The notes under the pieces were generated by a model. That model saw only the letters and a program-made list of their open reading frames with translations, made no database searches and had not been told where the DNA came from. Position numbers and translations under genes: made by a program. 64,000 bases of DNA, taken from positions 157,055 through 221,054 of the forward strand of contig CAVWFR010000024.1 in NCBI GenBank assembly GCA_963754305.1. The letters run 5' to 3'. This document shows positions 40,780-49,355 of the stretch, in pieces. Every line of letters begins with the position of its first letter. The first letter of the stretch is position 1. The DNA comes from DATEDA01 sp963754305 (GTDB taxonomy: Bacteria; Pseudomonadota; Gammaproteobacteria; Burkholderiales; SG8-39).

Positions 40780-42323
40780 GGCGGGAGGTTCCTCAGCAAT
40801 TGGTTGTAGCGAGCACAATCGGCACGCGGCTCGTTGGCAAGCGCGAGTGCCTCGGGGACGCCGATCGGGGCAGCTCGCGCGGTATCTCGCGCGCGCGCCA
40901 ACAGCGTCAGCACCACGTCGGCCGACACGCTGTGGCTCGCGAGCGCCTCGCGGCAAGCCGCTTCCACGGCGTCCAATCCGTCTTGGACGACGGCGTTCAG
41001 AATCGCGACGAACTGTCGATCGCCGTCGAGGTGACGCTCGAGTTTGCGACGCACGCTATTCAGTGAGGCGGGCAGCGACCAGTCCGCGAACGGCGCACCG
41101 TTTCGAAGCGCGCCGGGCTTGGTGGCAAGGCCGGACTGCTTCAGCGAGCGATACAGCGCCGTCTCGAAGTCAACGAAGCCGGTGTAGGAGGCGATGTCCT
41201 GGAACGGCAGGATTTGCGACGCCCAATAGCCGCCGACGCCGTTCTTGCGGTCGATCCAGTAGAAGCAGTTGGGCAGCCCGGCCCACATCAGTGAACCCGC
41301 CGGGCGTCCGGAGGGGGTCTCCTCGCGGTTGAACTGGAACGTGTAGGCCCAGCCTTTGGCGACGCCCGGGAAGAACTCGCCCGCGTTGGTGATCAAGGGC
41401 ATCGAGGTCGGCCAGCCACCGCTCGCCAGGCCCAATTTCGCCAGCCCGTCTTCACACATCTGCGCCACAGTCTCGGCCTTAAGCACGCGACCGTTGGGCC
41501 CGGCACCGTCGTTCAGGAACATGCGGATGAACTTCATGTAGTCGCCCACCGTCGAGTACAGCCCGAGGCCGCCGGCTTCGAGTTCCGGGGGTTGCGGCAA
41601 CGCCAGCCCGGGCTGCGGCGTCAGCTTGCCGTCCTGATCCCGCTGATGGATGGTTACCCGGCGCGCCTTCATCGAGTCGGTCATCGTGAAGGCCATGTCC
41701 TGTATGCCGAGCGGGCCGAAGATGCGCTCCTTCATCACTTCGCCCAGGCGCTTGCCGCGCTGTTGCTCGACGATCTTTCCGAGCCAGTCGATGTTCACGC
41801 CATAGGTCCAGCGCTCGCCCGGGTCGTGCAGCAGGACGCTCTTGATCGACCCGTCGGTGCAGGTCAGGACCGAAGGGACGCCGGTGGCCTCACGGTATTT
41901 CAGATCGTCGGCGCTGAAGCATTCGTAGCACAGCCCGGACGTGTGAAGGATGAGGTCGTTGACCGTGACGTCTCGCTTCGGCGGGCGGGTCTTTGGCTGG
42001 CCTGCCGCGTCGAACCCCTCGAGCACCCGCAGTTCACCGATGGCCGGCACGTACTTCTTCGCCGGGTCCGACAGGCTGATCTTGCCTTCCTCGACCAACT
42101 GCATGACGGTCACACCAGTCACCGCCTTCGTGGTCGAAAAGATCGCGAACACCGAGTCAGTCGTCATCGGCTGGTTCTTGCCCAGTTCACGCTTGCCGAC
42201 GGCGCCCTCGTAGACATTGCCACTGCGCCCCGTGGCCATCGCCACCACGCCGGGCGCGCCGCCGAAGCGGTTGACCGTGTAATCGAGCACCGTGTCCGCG
42301 GCGGCTTTGAACTTCGAGTTCAT
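40752..42323 (-). CDS. Serine hydrolase (beta-lactamase family) fused in frame to the C-terminal end of IS21 IstA
   Basis: ATG 42323 follows GGAGAC. Residues 1-404 form a beta-lactamase-fold esterase: SxxK motif STTK (Ser63, Lys66), tyrosine Tyr174 in WTYGVN, and a full-length C-terminal part (GVGGYWASQILPFQDIASYT, ALYRSLKQ). From about residue 405 (near base 41111) the protein becomes IstA: LRNGAPFADWSLPASLNSVR, then QFVAILNAVVQDGLDAVEAA and ADCARYNQLLR, 119 residues, to the stop at 40752, overlapping istB by 28 bases. So an IS21 insertion or deletion removed the esterase stop codon and joined the frames. The esterase domain looks complete, so the product may be active with a foreign tail. 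523 residues in total. Confidence 0.85.
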   Translation of the reverse strand: MNSKFKAAADTVLDYTVNRFGGAPGVVAMATGRSGNVYEGAVGKRELGKNQPMTTDSVFAIFSTTKAVTGVTVMQLVEEGKISLSDPAKKYVPAIGELRVLEGFDAAGQPKTRPPKRDVTVNDLILHTSGLCYECFSADDLKYREATGVPSVLTCTDGSIKSVLLHDPGERWTYGVNIDWLGKIVEQQRGKRLGEVMKERIFGPLGIQDMAFTMTDSMKARRVTIHQRDQDGKLTPQPGLALPQPPELEAGGLGLYSTVGDYMKFIRMFLNDGAGPNGRVLKAETVAQMCEDGLAKLGLASGGWPTSMPLITNAGEFFPGVAKGWAYTFQFNREETPSGRPAGSLMWAGLPNCFYWIDRKNGVGGYWASQILPFQDIASYTGFVDFETALYRSLKQSGLATKPGALRNGAPFADWSLPASLNSVRRKLERHLDGDRQFVAILNAVVQDGLDAVEAACREALASHSVSADVVLTLLARARDTARAAPIGVPEALALANEPRADCARYNQLLRNLPPCKPPNCSI

Positions 42324-42636
42324 GGTTGTCTCCTTCCGGAAGCGGGCGGCAGTGTGACCAGCCTGTCCCGGCCGCCCACGAGACGGGCGGGTGGGTGAAG
42401 GATATGCCCCCCGCAGTGCGGACTCGCCGCGCGCGTGACGACGCCCAGCTCGGGCAACATCGCGCACCACTCTGGTCGGCCCGTGTCCGCGTGAATCAGA
42501 CCTCGCCCGCATGCCACTACACCACATACTTCAGCGCATGAGTAGCACGATTGACTCCCTATGCGCCACTCGGGTAATGGCGGCCCTTGGCCCGAACGCA
42601 GACAAACCGCCACTGGCAGATCGGGCGTACAGCGCC
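42324..42636. other. Intergenic region without a recognised gene
   Basis: Nothing convincing on either strand in 313 bases between the hydrolase fusion gene and the monooxygenase gene, which are on the same strand. The hydrolase promoter probably lies here. Confidence 0.35.
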
Positions 42637-44433
42637 TCAGGACAGGTGATGCACCGGCCCCATGCCGTACACCGGCGTGGGTATGCCCTCCATGCGCGCC
42701 TTCAGCTGCAGCGACAGGAACTGCGAGTAGTGGCGCGACTGGTGCAGGTTGCCGCCATGGAACCACAGCGCCTCCTGGTGCGTGGGCTTCCACATATTGC
42801 GCAGTTCGCCCTCCCACGGCCCCGGATCCTTGCGCGTATCTGAGCCGAGGCCCCAGCACTTGCCCACCTTGTCGGCGATCTCCCTGCTGATAAGTTGCGC
42901 CGCCCAGCCGTTCATCGAACCGTAGCCGGTCGCAAAGACGATCAGGTCGGCCGGCAGTTCGCTGCCGTCGGCGAAGACGACCGAGTGCTCCTTGATGCGC
43001 TCGACGCCGACCCCGCTCTTGAGCTTGATCTTGCCGTCGGCCACGAGATCGCTCGCGCCGACGTCGATGTAGTAGCCCGAGCCGCGGCGCAGGTACTTGA
43101 GGAACAGGCCCGAACCGTCGTCGCCGAAGTCGAGCTTGAAGCCAGCCTTCTCGAGTCGCGCATAGAACTCGGCGTCGCGCTTCTTCATCTCCTCGTACAC
43201 CGGCACCTGCAGCGATGGCAGCACCTTGTACGGCAGCGAGGCGAAGATCAGGTCCGCCTTGTCGGTGGTGACACCCGCCTTCAGCGCGGCTTCGGAGTAC
43301 AGCCCGCCGAGGGCCAGCTCCATCAGCGTGTCGCTGCGCGCGACGTGCGTCGAACTGCGCTGCACCATCGTCACGTCGGCGCCCTCTTCCCACAGCGCGG
43401 CGCAGATGTCGTGCCCCGAGTTGTTGGAGCCGATCACCACCGCCTTCTTGCCCTTGTAGCCGTCGGGCCCCGGGTGCTTGCTGCTATGGTGTAGGTCGCC
43501 CTTGAACGTCTCCATTCCCGGCATCGACGGCATGCTCGGCACCGCCGACATGCCGGTGGCGAGCACGAGCTGCCGCGGCCGCAGTGTTATCGGCTTGCCG
43601 TTGCGAACGACCTCGACCATCCACTCCTTCTTCGCGTCGTCGTAGCGCGCTCTCTTGCACTCGGTGCTGCCCCAGTAGTCGAGTTCCATTACCTTCGTGT
43701 ACATCTCGAGCCAGTCGCCGATCTTGTCCTTGGGGCTGAATACCGGCCAATGCTCGGGGAACGGCAGGTACGGCAGCTGGTCGTACCACACCGGGTCGTG
43801 CAGGCACAGGGTCTTGTAGCGCTTGCGCCAGGAGTCGCCGGGCCGCTCGTTCTTCTCGACGATGATCGCCGGCACATTCAGCCGTCGCAGCCGTGCGCCG
43901 AGCGCGATGCCGCCCTGCCCGCCCCCGACGATCACGACGTAGGGCTGGTTAGTGACGCCAAGCTCGGCCTCCTCCTGACGACGCTGCTCGAGCCAGGTCT
44001 TGCGGCCGGGGTGCACACCGTGCTCGACGCCCTTGTCGCGCGTCGGGCCCTTGTGCTCCTCGTAGCCCTTCAGCTCGGTCATCGTCGTCAGCAGCGTCCA
44101 GGCCTTGCCGCCGATCAGCCGCACGTGACCGTAGCCGCGCGCCGCGGCGGTCTCGAAGCGGATCCAGCCTTCGATCACGCCGCCGGCCTCGCTCGCCTCG
44201 CCCTCGAGTCGCCAGGCTGAGGGCTTCGCGGAGATCACCGCACGTTCAATCATCTGGCGCACCTTGGCGTTGCCCTCGGCGGTGGTGATGTTCCAGGTGA
44301 ACGACACCAGGTCGCGCCAGTAGCTGTCGTCGCCGAACAGCGCCGCGGCGCCCGCGGCATCGCCGCGCTCGAGTGCCGCACCGAGTGCGGCGAGCCATTC
44401 CGACACCTGCTGGGTCGGCGTCTTCTCGCTCAT
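42637..44433 (-). CDS. Flavin-containing monooxygenase-type NAD(P)/FAD oxidoreductase with NTF2-like N-terminal domain
   Basis: A 598-residue protein. Residues about 1-130 look like an NTF2/SnoaL cone domain (EWLAALGAALERGDAAGAAA, DLVSFTWNITTAEGNAKVRQ). The flavoenzyme part starts with VVIVGGGQGGIALGARLRRL (FAD), the FMO-like region ERPGDSWRKRYKTLCLHDP, and a second dinucleotide motif AVVIGSNNSGHDICAALWEE (NADPH), then FATGYGSMNGWAAQL. It probably hydroxylates or oxidises a small substrate using NADPH and oxygen. The fusion with an NTF2-like domain is found in a known subset of these enzymes. It is intact and lies in the same orientation as the hydrolase fusion gene. Confidence 0.92.
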   Translation of the reverse strand: MSEKTPTQQVSEWLAALGAALERGDAAGAAALFGDDSYWRDLVSFTWNITTAEGNAKVRQMIERAVISAKPSAWRLEGEASEAGGVIEGWIRFETAAARGYGHVRLIGGKAWTLLTTMTELKGYEEHKGPTRDKGVEHGVHPGRKTWLEQRRQEEAELGVTNQPYVVIVGGGQGGIALGARLRRLNVPAIIVEKNERPGDSWRKRYKTLCLHDPVWYDQLPYLPFPEHWPVFSPKDKIGDWLEMYTKVMELDYWGSTECKRARYDDAKKEWMVEVVRNGKPITLRPRQLVLATGMSAVPSMPSMPGMETFKGDLHHSSKHPGPDGYKGKKAVVIGSNNSGHDICAALWEEGADVTMVQRSSTHVARSDTLMELALGGLYSEAALKAGVTTDKADLIFASLPYKVLPSLQVPVYEEMKKRDAEFYARLEKAGFKLDFGDDGSGLFLKYLRRGSGYYIDVGASDLVADGKIKLKSGVGVERIKEHSVVFADGSELPADLIVFATGYGSMNGWAAQLISREIADKVGKCWGLGSDTRKDPGPWEGELRNMWKPTHQEALWFHGGNLHQSRHYSQFLSLQLKARMEGIPTPVYGMGPVHHLS

Positions 44434-44771
44434 CGCTTATCTCCTGCTCGTGGTTGGCTTACCGGCGCGCCGGGCATGGCCTGCGGACCCGTGCAGTTTG
44501 GCATCGAGCCCCGAGGATGTGTAGTGGTACCCGGGCTCGCGGCCGAGGCGCGCTACGACTCTATCGCCCGCATTGTGCGGTGCTTTGGTCATGTCCGCCT
44601 GAAGCGCGCCGACAAGGGCGTGGTGCTGTCCCTTCTTGAGCGGGCGAGCCTCTAATCCCGTCAGTAACTCACGTGGCTGGCGGAACGGAGCGGTCAGCGG
44701 CGCTACTTGTTCTGGTGCTTCAGGTGACCGCTTTGGAGCGAATTGGGAGTTGGCGACGACGGTCTGCATTT
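44434..44771. other. Intergenic region with one possible short remnant
   Basis: A plus-strand frame reads PRGCVVVPGLAAEARYDSIA, RIVRCFGHVRLKRADKGVVL, with no clear start and a stop at 44655. It may be a gene scrap, but I do not recognise it. The monooxygenase promoter should be close to 44440-44520. Confidence 0.3.
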
Positions 44772-44857
44772 GTTAAGGGTTGTCCGACACCTGCCCGTGC
44801 GAAGAGATTGACTCGCGCAGCGCGAGGCCTGAGGGCAGGTGTCGGACAACCCTTAAC
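44772..44857. mobile_element. Short inverted-repeat element (MITE-like), copy 2
   Basis: The 86-base unit has perfect 25-base terminal inverted repeats: left GTTAAGGGTTGTCCGACACC then TGCCC, right GGGCAGGTGTCGGACAACCC then TTAAC. The right arm is identical to that of copy 1 at 39600-39686. The centre is related to that of copy 1 only in inverted orientation (both contain a CCCTCAG end and a cACGGGC-type end), so the two copies point opposite ways. Confidence 0.78.
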
Positions 44858-45196
44858 AATAGCGCCATCGAGCGGCCGCTTTCACGAAGGCGCCGTAAAG
44901 TCGCTCTTCGGCCAGGCGCGGCTGTACGGTCCCGTCGTCGATAGCTGCCGTTCGATGGCGTCGGATGGCGCCAGGCAGTAGAAGAACCGAACGCGCGGCG
45001 CCGGCCGCGCTTTCGTCGGATGCTTCGTCCTGTCTCGGCGTCGTCGCCGACCCCGCGGCCGTTCGCGCAGCGTATCGGAGGTTGGCGGCGCAGCGATGGG
45101 CCCGGCGGCTGTTCCGTCCAGGCGAGCCGGTGTTCGCCCCTTGCGGTCGAGAACTGGGTCGGGGCCACCCGGACCGGGCTTCGGTGCTATCGTCTC
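44858..45196. other. Intergenic region without a recognised gene
   Basis: The plus-strand frame after the repeat element (APSSGRFHEGAVKSLFGQ) and its neighbours show no family signature. The next gene begins on the minus strand at 45451. Confidence 0.3.
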
Positions 45197-45451
45197 CTAC
45201 ACGCGCCGCTTGGCGATGAGTCCCCAGACAAAGAGAACGACAATGGCGCCGACGACTGCGCCGATGAGCCCGGCACCCTCGCCGGGCGCATACCACCCAA
45301 GCGCTTGCCCGAGATAGCTCGCAACGACCGCTCCCACGATGCCAAGAATCGTCGTCAAGACGAAACCCGAGGGCTCGTTTTTGCCAGGCATGATGAACTT
45401 AGCGATCACCCCGGCGACAAATCCAATGACGATCGTCCAGATGATACCCAT
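45197..45451 (-). CDS. GlsB/YeaQ/YmgE-family small membrane protein
   Basis: An 84-residue protein with three hydrophobic segments: MGIIWTIVIGFVAGVIAKFI, a middle TTILGIVGAVVASYLGQALG, and a C-terminal GAVVGAIVVLFVWGLIAKR. The Gly-rich first segment and the loop PGKNEPSGF are typical of this stress-associated membrane family. It lies divergently from the YidB-like gene, with 142 bases between. Its role is likely envelope or osmotic stress response; the mechanism is not known. Confidence 0.93.
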   Translation of the reverse strand: MGIIWTIVIGFVAGVIAKFIMPGKNEPSGFVLTTILGIVGAVVASYLGQALGWYAPGEGAGLIGAVVGAIVVLFVWGLIAKRRV

Positions 45452-45593
45452 GGCCTGCTCCTATGAGGGGCTAGGTTACGCCTAGCTGCCACAGGACGAT
45501 ACACCCCGACAGCCATTCCGGGGACATAGCAGGGTGGTGCCGGAAATTATTCTATGGCCGATGTGTTCCACTGAGGACATGGAGGAGAATGAA

Positions 45594-46079
45594 ATGAGCC
45601 GCGGAATGCCGTCCATGATTGCACTTTTGGGACTTCTCGCTGTTGCGGGTTATCAGAACCGGGACAAAATCGCCGAAGTGCTCGGCGGGCGTAAGCAAGA
45701 GCCGGGCGGCGGACCCGCCCGGAGCGATCAGCAGGGCGGCCAGGGCGGCGTGCTTGGCAATCTGGGCGGGCTCCTCGGCGGTGCGAGTGCGGGGAGCGTG
45801 CTGAGCGGCGGGCTTAGCGACCTAATCGAACGCTTCAAGCAGAACGGCCAAGGCCAGGCGGCGGATTCCTGGGTCGGGAGAGGTCCCAATCAACCGCTCG
45901 GCCCGGATCAGCTCGAGCAAGCGATCGGCCCCGATATGCTGCACACGCTTTCGCAGCATACCGGGCTTTCGCGGGAAGACTTGCTGTCCAGGCTGACACG
46001 GGAATTACCCGCAGCGGTCGACAAATTTACACCGGAGGGCCGGCTACCGACCGAAGACGAGGCGGCGCGGCTGATCTAA
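45594..46079 (+). CDS. YidB-family (DUF937-like) protein
   Basis: A 161-residue protein starting at ATG 45594 (MSRGMPSMIALLGLLAVAGY), which follows GGAGGAG; the longer frame upstream has no such site. A short hydrophobic start, a Gly-rich linker (GGVLGNLGGLLGGASAGSVL) and the YidB core GQGQAADSWVGRGPNQPLGP, DQLEQAIGPDMLHTLSQHTG, RLTRELPAAVDKFTPEGRLP are seen. The family is widespread, of unknown function. It is divergent from the GlsB-type gene. Confidence 0.93.
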   Translation: MSRGMPSMIALLGLLAVAGYQNRDKIAEVLGGRKQEPGGGPARSDQQGGQGGVLGNLGGLLGGASAGSVLSGGLSDLIERFKQNGQGQAADSWVGRGPNQPLGPDQLEQAIGPDMLHTLSQHTGLSREDLLSRLTRELPAAVDKFTPEGRLPTEDEAARLI

Positions 46080-46541
46080 CCAGTCTCGCTGGTGAGTGTT
46101 AGGGCGCGCGTTGCCACAACGCGCGGGTGTCCGCTTTTCAGCGAAGCGTGTGACAGCTTAGGGTCGGGTGCGTGAGTCCGGCGCCGTGGGCAGCAGACAT
46201 TCGGTTGGTTTTCGATGCCCAATGGCCACGGCATCGATTGAGCTGGCGCTCTGGAAACCGCCTCGCCACGCACATGCGGCGGGCTACGTCTTGCACTACC
46301 TTGAGAGCGATCATCGGCGTCACGATCTCTCTGAAGCGGCCTGTGGCTCAGAGCGCCCAGCGAGGCTACTCGCACCTCCGTCTTCGGCTAACCTTCCGGC
46401 AGCAGAAAAAAAGTCGACGAGCGTCTGCGCATTGCTTTCGGCAACAGTGCCAAGGGCATCGGAACTCTGGATGCGCTTCGACAGCCAACGTCGTCGCCAG
46501 AGACTCGCGAGTACGCTAGCCGGATGGCAGGTTACACCTCA
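46080..46541. other. Intergenic region without a recognised gene
   Basis: About 460 bases. Overlapping open frames on both strands have unusual Cys/Arg/His-rich translations and no family pattern. I see no RNA gene, and no good intrinsic terminator for the YidB-type gene. Confidence 0.35.
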
Positions 46542-48821
46542 CTAGTGACGCCCATCGCGATCGTCGTCGTCGATCTTCACAGCGACGCCCGGCTGCGGGT
46601 ACCCAAGCCAGGTGTCTTTCACCTCGCCCTGGCCCACGCCGCGTTCGTCGTAGTCGCAGACGCCCTCGGGGAATGCAACGTTCAGTCGGACGATCTGCGC
46701 GGCGGCAAGGGGTCGACCGTAGTCGCTGGCCTTGACCGGCTTCAGCCGACATTTCAGGACGTTGTCGGCGAGCGGGCCGCCTGCGGCCAGGCGGGGATTG
46801 CCGTTGACCGGATACAGCTGATTGCACTGGCTCGTCTTCGAGTCGGAAGCCGGCTCCCGGATTTCCTGCCCATCGGCCGTGAAGCACGCATCAACCAGGT
46901 CCGTCGGTTTGTTACGAAGCACCTTTTCGGCCTTGCTGTGATAGCGCGAACGGTCGCTCGTGATGTTGTCGAGCCAGCGCTCCATCTGCAGGACCGCATG
47001 AGGTACCAGCCGATTCCAGGGTGAGTCCGGGGTGACGATGTCGGTGAAGATGCCGCCAAGGCTCGCGGTCAGGAGAAGGACCTGATTGTCTGCGTGCCCA
47101 TTTGCCGCGATCAGTCGCTCGCGGGTCATCAGCGATCGCACGCGGTCGTGGATGTCGGGGTTCTTGTCCCAATAGGCGCGGAAGTCGACGATCGGCACGG
47201 ATCCCAGGCCGCCGCCGCCGGTGTTCACGCGGCCGCGCGAATAGGCGAGGCGCAGCGTCGTTGTATCGGCAACCGAGCGCGCACCGACGATGTTGCCGTC
47301 GGCGTCGAAGCCGCCGATGCGCTCGTTCAGCTCGATGAACTGCTCGGCGCTGATCACGCCGGCCTTGAAAGCGACAAGACCGTACTGGACCCCGACGTTG
47401 TCGAGTGGCCGGCGCGCAAAACCGGTGCGCGGATCGATACCGAGCGCGTTGACGTTGTTGTCATGAATCGTGCAGCGTGTGCCGCCTGGATTGGTTTGTG
47501 CGTTGTAGATCGCGCTTTGCGGCACGACCGGACTGCACAGCGTCGGCACAACCCAACCCGGCGAGAAGGTCGCGATCCAAGTGAGCCCGACAGGCGTCGG
47601 AGGTATCTGCTCGCAATTGTTCCAGCTCGCGTAACCCGCCACCGCGGACTTCTGCTCGAAGGTCCACGGCAGGGATGAACTGTCGAACACGCGCTTGAGA
47701 AGCGAGCAGTCGATCGTCGGCGGAATCACCGTGAAGATGTCCGGATAGCTTGCGGACGGTGTGATCCCGTCGAGGATGCCCGGATAGTTCTGCGCGATCA
47801 TGTGCTGCTGCATCGAACCGCCGGAGCCGCCGAAGCCCATCGTGTAGCGCGGCACGCCGAATCGCTCGATGAAGTACTCTTTCACCATCAGCGCCGTTTC
47901 GGCCGTGACCAGGTCGTTGCAGTTGTTGCCCCAGACGTTCTGGCTCGACGAGGCGACGGCATAGCCGCGGGCAAGGAAGACGTTGTCGAGCACGCCGCCG
48001 TTCGACGTGGCCTGGTGATAGCCCGCCGAGCAACCACCCCCGAACGTGTAGGCGAGTCTCTTGTTCCAGCCCGTCGTGCGGTGCCACGGCGTGGGCAGCG
48101 GTGTGCCAGGTACGTGCAGGAAGGCAATCTGGTAGACGGCTCGATTGATCGTGCCGGTCTCCAACCGCACGATGTAGTCCACCGCGTTTCCTTCGCTCGT
48201 CGTGGTCCGCTGCAGGTCGCCCGGCGTCGGTGCGGACGGGTCGAACGGTTTGAACGTGTTGTCCGTGCTCCGGTAACGGTAGGCGACCGTCGTGTTCGCA
48301 CTGCAGTTCGCATCCAATGCGGGGCCGAGTCCCCAGGCCTCCGTCTCGCAGACGAACGGGGTCTGATGCGGGCCGGAGAAAAGCGGCCCGCTGATCGGAT
48401 GGTTGGTGAGAAGGAGCCGTCGTGACGGTCCGCCGTGCTTCCCGGACGCCGACACCTCGAGCACGTTCTTTCCGCGCTTGAGGCCGGTCACCAGGCCCGT
48501 CAGCGTTCGTCCCTTTGCATCGGCGGAGAACGCGCCGCTGACGTTCCGGTTGTTCAGCTCGACGCGCACCTTGTTCACCGAAACACCGTGCGGCAACTCG
48601 ATGCGGACCAGCACGTCGCCGCCGCTGACAAGTTCCGGCTTCGTCGACAGCGTCTCGATCCGGAAGTCGGAGCCTTGATGGTCGCGATCTCCGTGCACAT
48701 CGTCGTCATACCCACCCTTCGCGAAGCACGTCGGCGTTGTTGCGAAGGCTGCCACCAGCGCCAGCGTTGCAAGAGCGCGCATGCGACCCGAGCCAGGGAA
48801 AACTCGCATTCTGATGTTCAT
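46542..48821 (-). CDS. Secreted DUF6351-family hydrolase, intact copy
   Basis: A 759-residue protein from ATG 48821; an in-frame ATG at 48842 with the same ribosome site (GGAGACAGGC) would add 7 residues. Signal peptide: MRALATLALVAAFATTPTCF. Residues about 52-140 are a beta-rich Ig-like domain (FRIETLSTKPELVSGGDVLV, VRVELNNRNVSGAF, LTGLVTGLKRGKNVLEVSAS) that the tannase-type protein at 6.7 kb also has. The main domain has an alpha/beta-hydrolase elbow GFGGSGGSMQQHM (Ser333) and conserved TGFARRPLDNVGVQYGLVAF and LKPVKASDYGRPL. It probably hydrolyses an extracellular or periplasmic ester or polyester; the family is largely uncharacterised. Two further copies follow on the right. Confidence 0.88.
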   Translation of the reverse strand: MNIRMRVFPGSGRMRALATLALVAAFATTPTCFAKGGYDDDVHGDRDHQGSDFRIETLSTKPELVSGGDVLVRIELPHGVSVNKVRVELNNRNVSGAFSADAKGRTLTGLVTGLKRGKNVLEVSASGKHGGPSRRLLLTNHPISGPLFSGPHQTPFVCETEAWGLGPALDANCSANTTVAYRYRSTDNTFKPFDPSAPTPGDLQRTTTSEGNAVDYIVRLETGTINRAVYQIAFLHVPGTPLPTPWHRTTGWNKRLAYTFGGGCSAGYHQATSNGGVLDNVFLARGYAVASSSQNVWGNNCNDLVTAETALMVKEYFIERFGVPRYTMGFGGSGGSMQQHMIAQNYPGILDGITPSASYPDIFTVIPPTIDCSLLKRVFDSSSLPWTFEQKSAVAGYASWNNCEQIPPTPVGLTWIATFSPGWVVPTLCSPVVPQSAIYNAQTNPGGTRCTIHDNNVNALGIDPRTGFARRPLDNVGVQYGLVAFKAGVISAEQFIELNERIGGFDADGNIVGARSVADTTTLRLAYSRGRVNTGGGGLGSVPIVDFRAYWDKNPDIHDRVRSLMTRERLIAANGHADNQVLLLTASLGGIFTDIVTPDSPWNRLVPHAVLQMERWLDNITSDRSRYHSKAEKVLRNKPTDLVDACFTADGQEIREPASDSKTSQCNQLYPVNGNPRLAAGGPLADNVLKCRLKPVKASDYGRPLAAAQIVRLNVAFPEGVCDYDERGVGQGEVKDTWLGYPQPGVAVKIDDDDRDGRH

Positions 48822-48860
48822 GCCTGTCTCCTTTGTGTTCATGCCTGTCTCCTTATCTTG
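48819..48860 (-). repeat. Tandem duplication of a ribosome site and start codon
   Basis: On the minus strand the unit AAGGAGACAGGCATGAACA occurs twice in a row 21 bases apart (start codons at 48842 and 48821). Both ATG codons are in frame, so the gene has two equal start signals and can make two products differing by 7 residues. Confidence 0.8.
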
Positions 48861-48948
48861 TCTTTGGGATAGGAAAAACAAAGAGCGGGAGCGTCGCCGA
48901 GGCCCGATGCGTCCACATGTCCATTATTGTCGTTAACGCCAGTCGTCG

Positions 48949-49140
48949 TTATGTCGATCCAGAGGGACGCGCGCGCCCCGGGGGCGGAGGCGCGAGCCAA
49001 CGCGCCTTGACCACATCCTGCTCTACGCCCGGGCGGCTGTAGTCGCACACGCCATCGGCGAAGGTCGTGCGCAGCCGCGCGAGCTGCGCATCGGTGAGCG
49101 CACGCGAGTAATCGGAGGCACGGACCGGCTTCACCTGCCA
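48949..49140 (-). pseudogene. DUF6351 C-terminal fossil
   Basis: The minus-strand frame reads VKPVRASDYSRALTDAQLAR, LRTTFADGVCDYSRPGVEQD and VVKARWLAPPPPG, matching the end of the intact neighbour (KPVKASDYGRPLAAAQIVRL, FPEGVCDYDERG, KDTWLGYPQPG). Everything before it is gone; the preceding frame up to 49323 has no DUF6351 sequence. It is the remains of a third copy of this gene family, in tandem with the intact one. Confidence 0.8.
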
Positions 49141-49355
49141 ATTCAGGAGCCAAAAAACTGTAGCGCAAGCCTCATGCAGAGTCCACGGCGCGCGCGGACT
49201 TTCGCAAAATCGCTCCAACTTTCGTAATAGCGACTTTATTCCCCAGGCGCCAGCGGTTCCGCAAGACCGGCACTTATGATCGCCGGCGCCAGCGACCCCG
49301 GCAGAAGAAGACAAGGCGGGCATTACCCGCGAACAAACAGACCAAAGGAGGTGAA

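Noticed and set aside
44772..44857. Intrinsic terminator for neighbouring genes
   Set aside because: The 25-bp arms are far longer than terminator stems, no T run follows, and the same arms recur at 39.6 kb, so a mobile repeat is a better reading.
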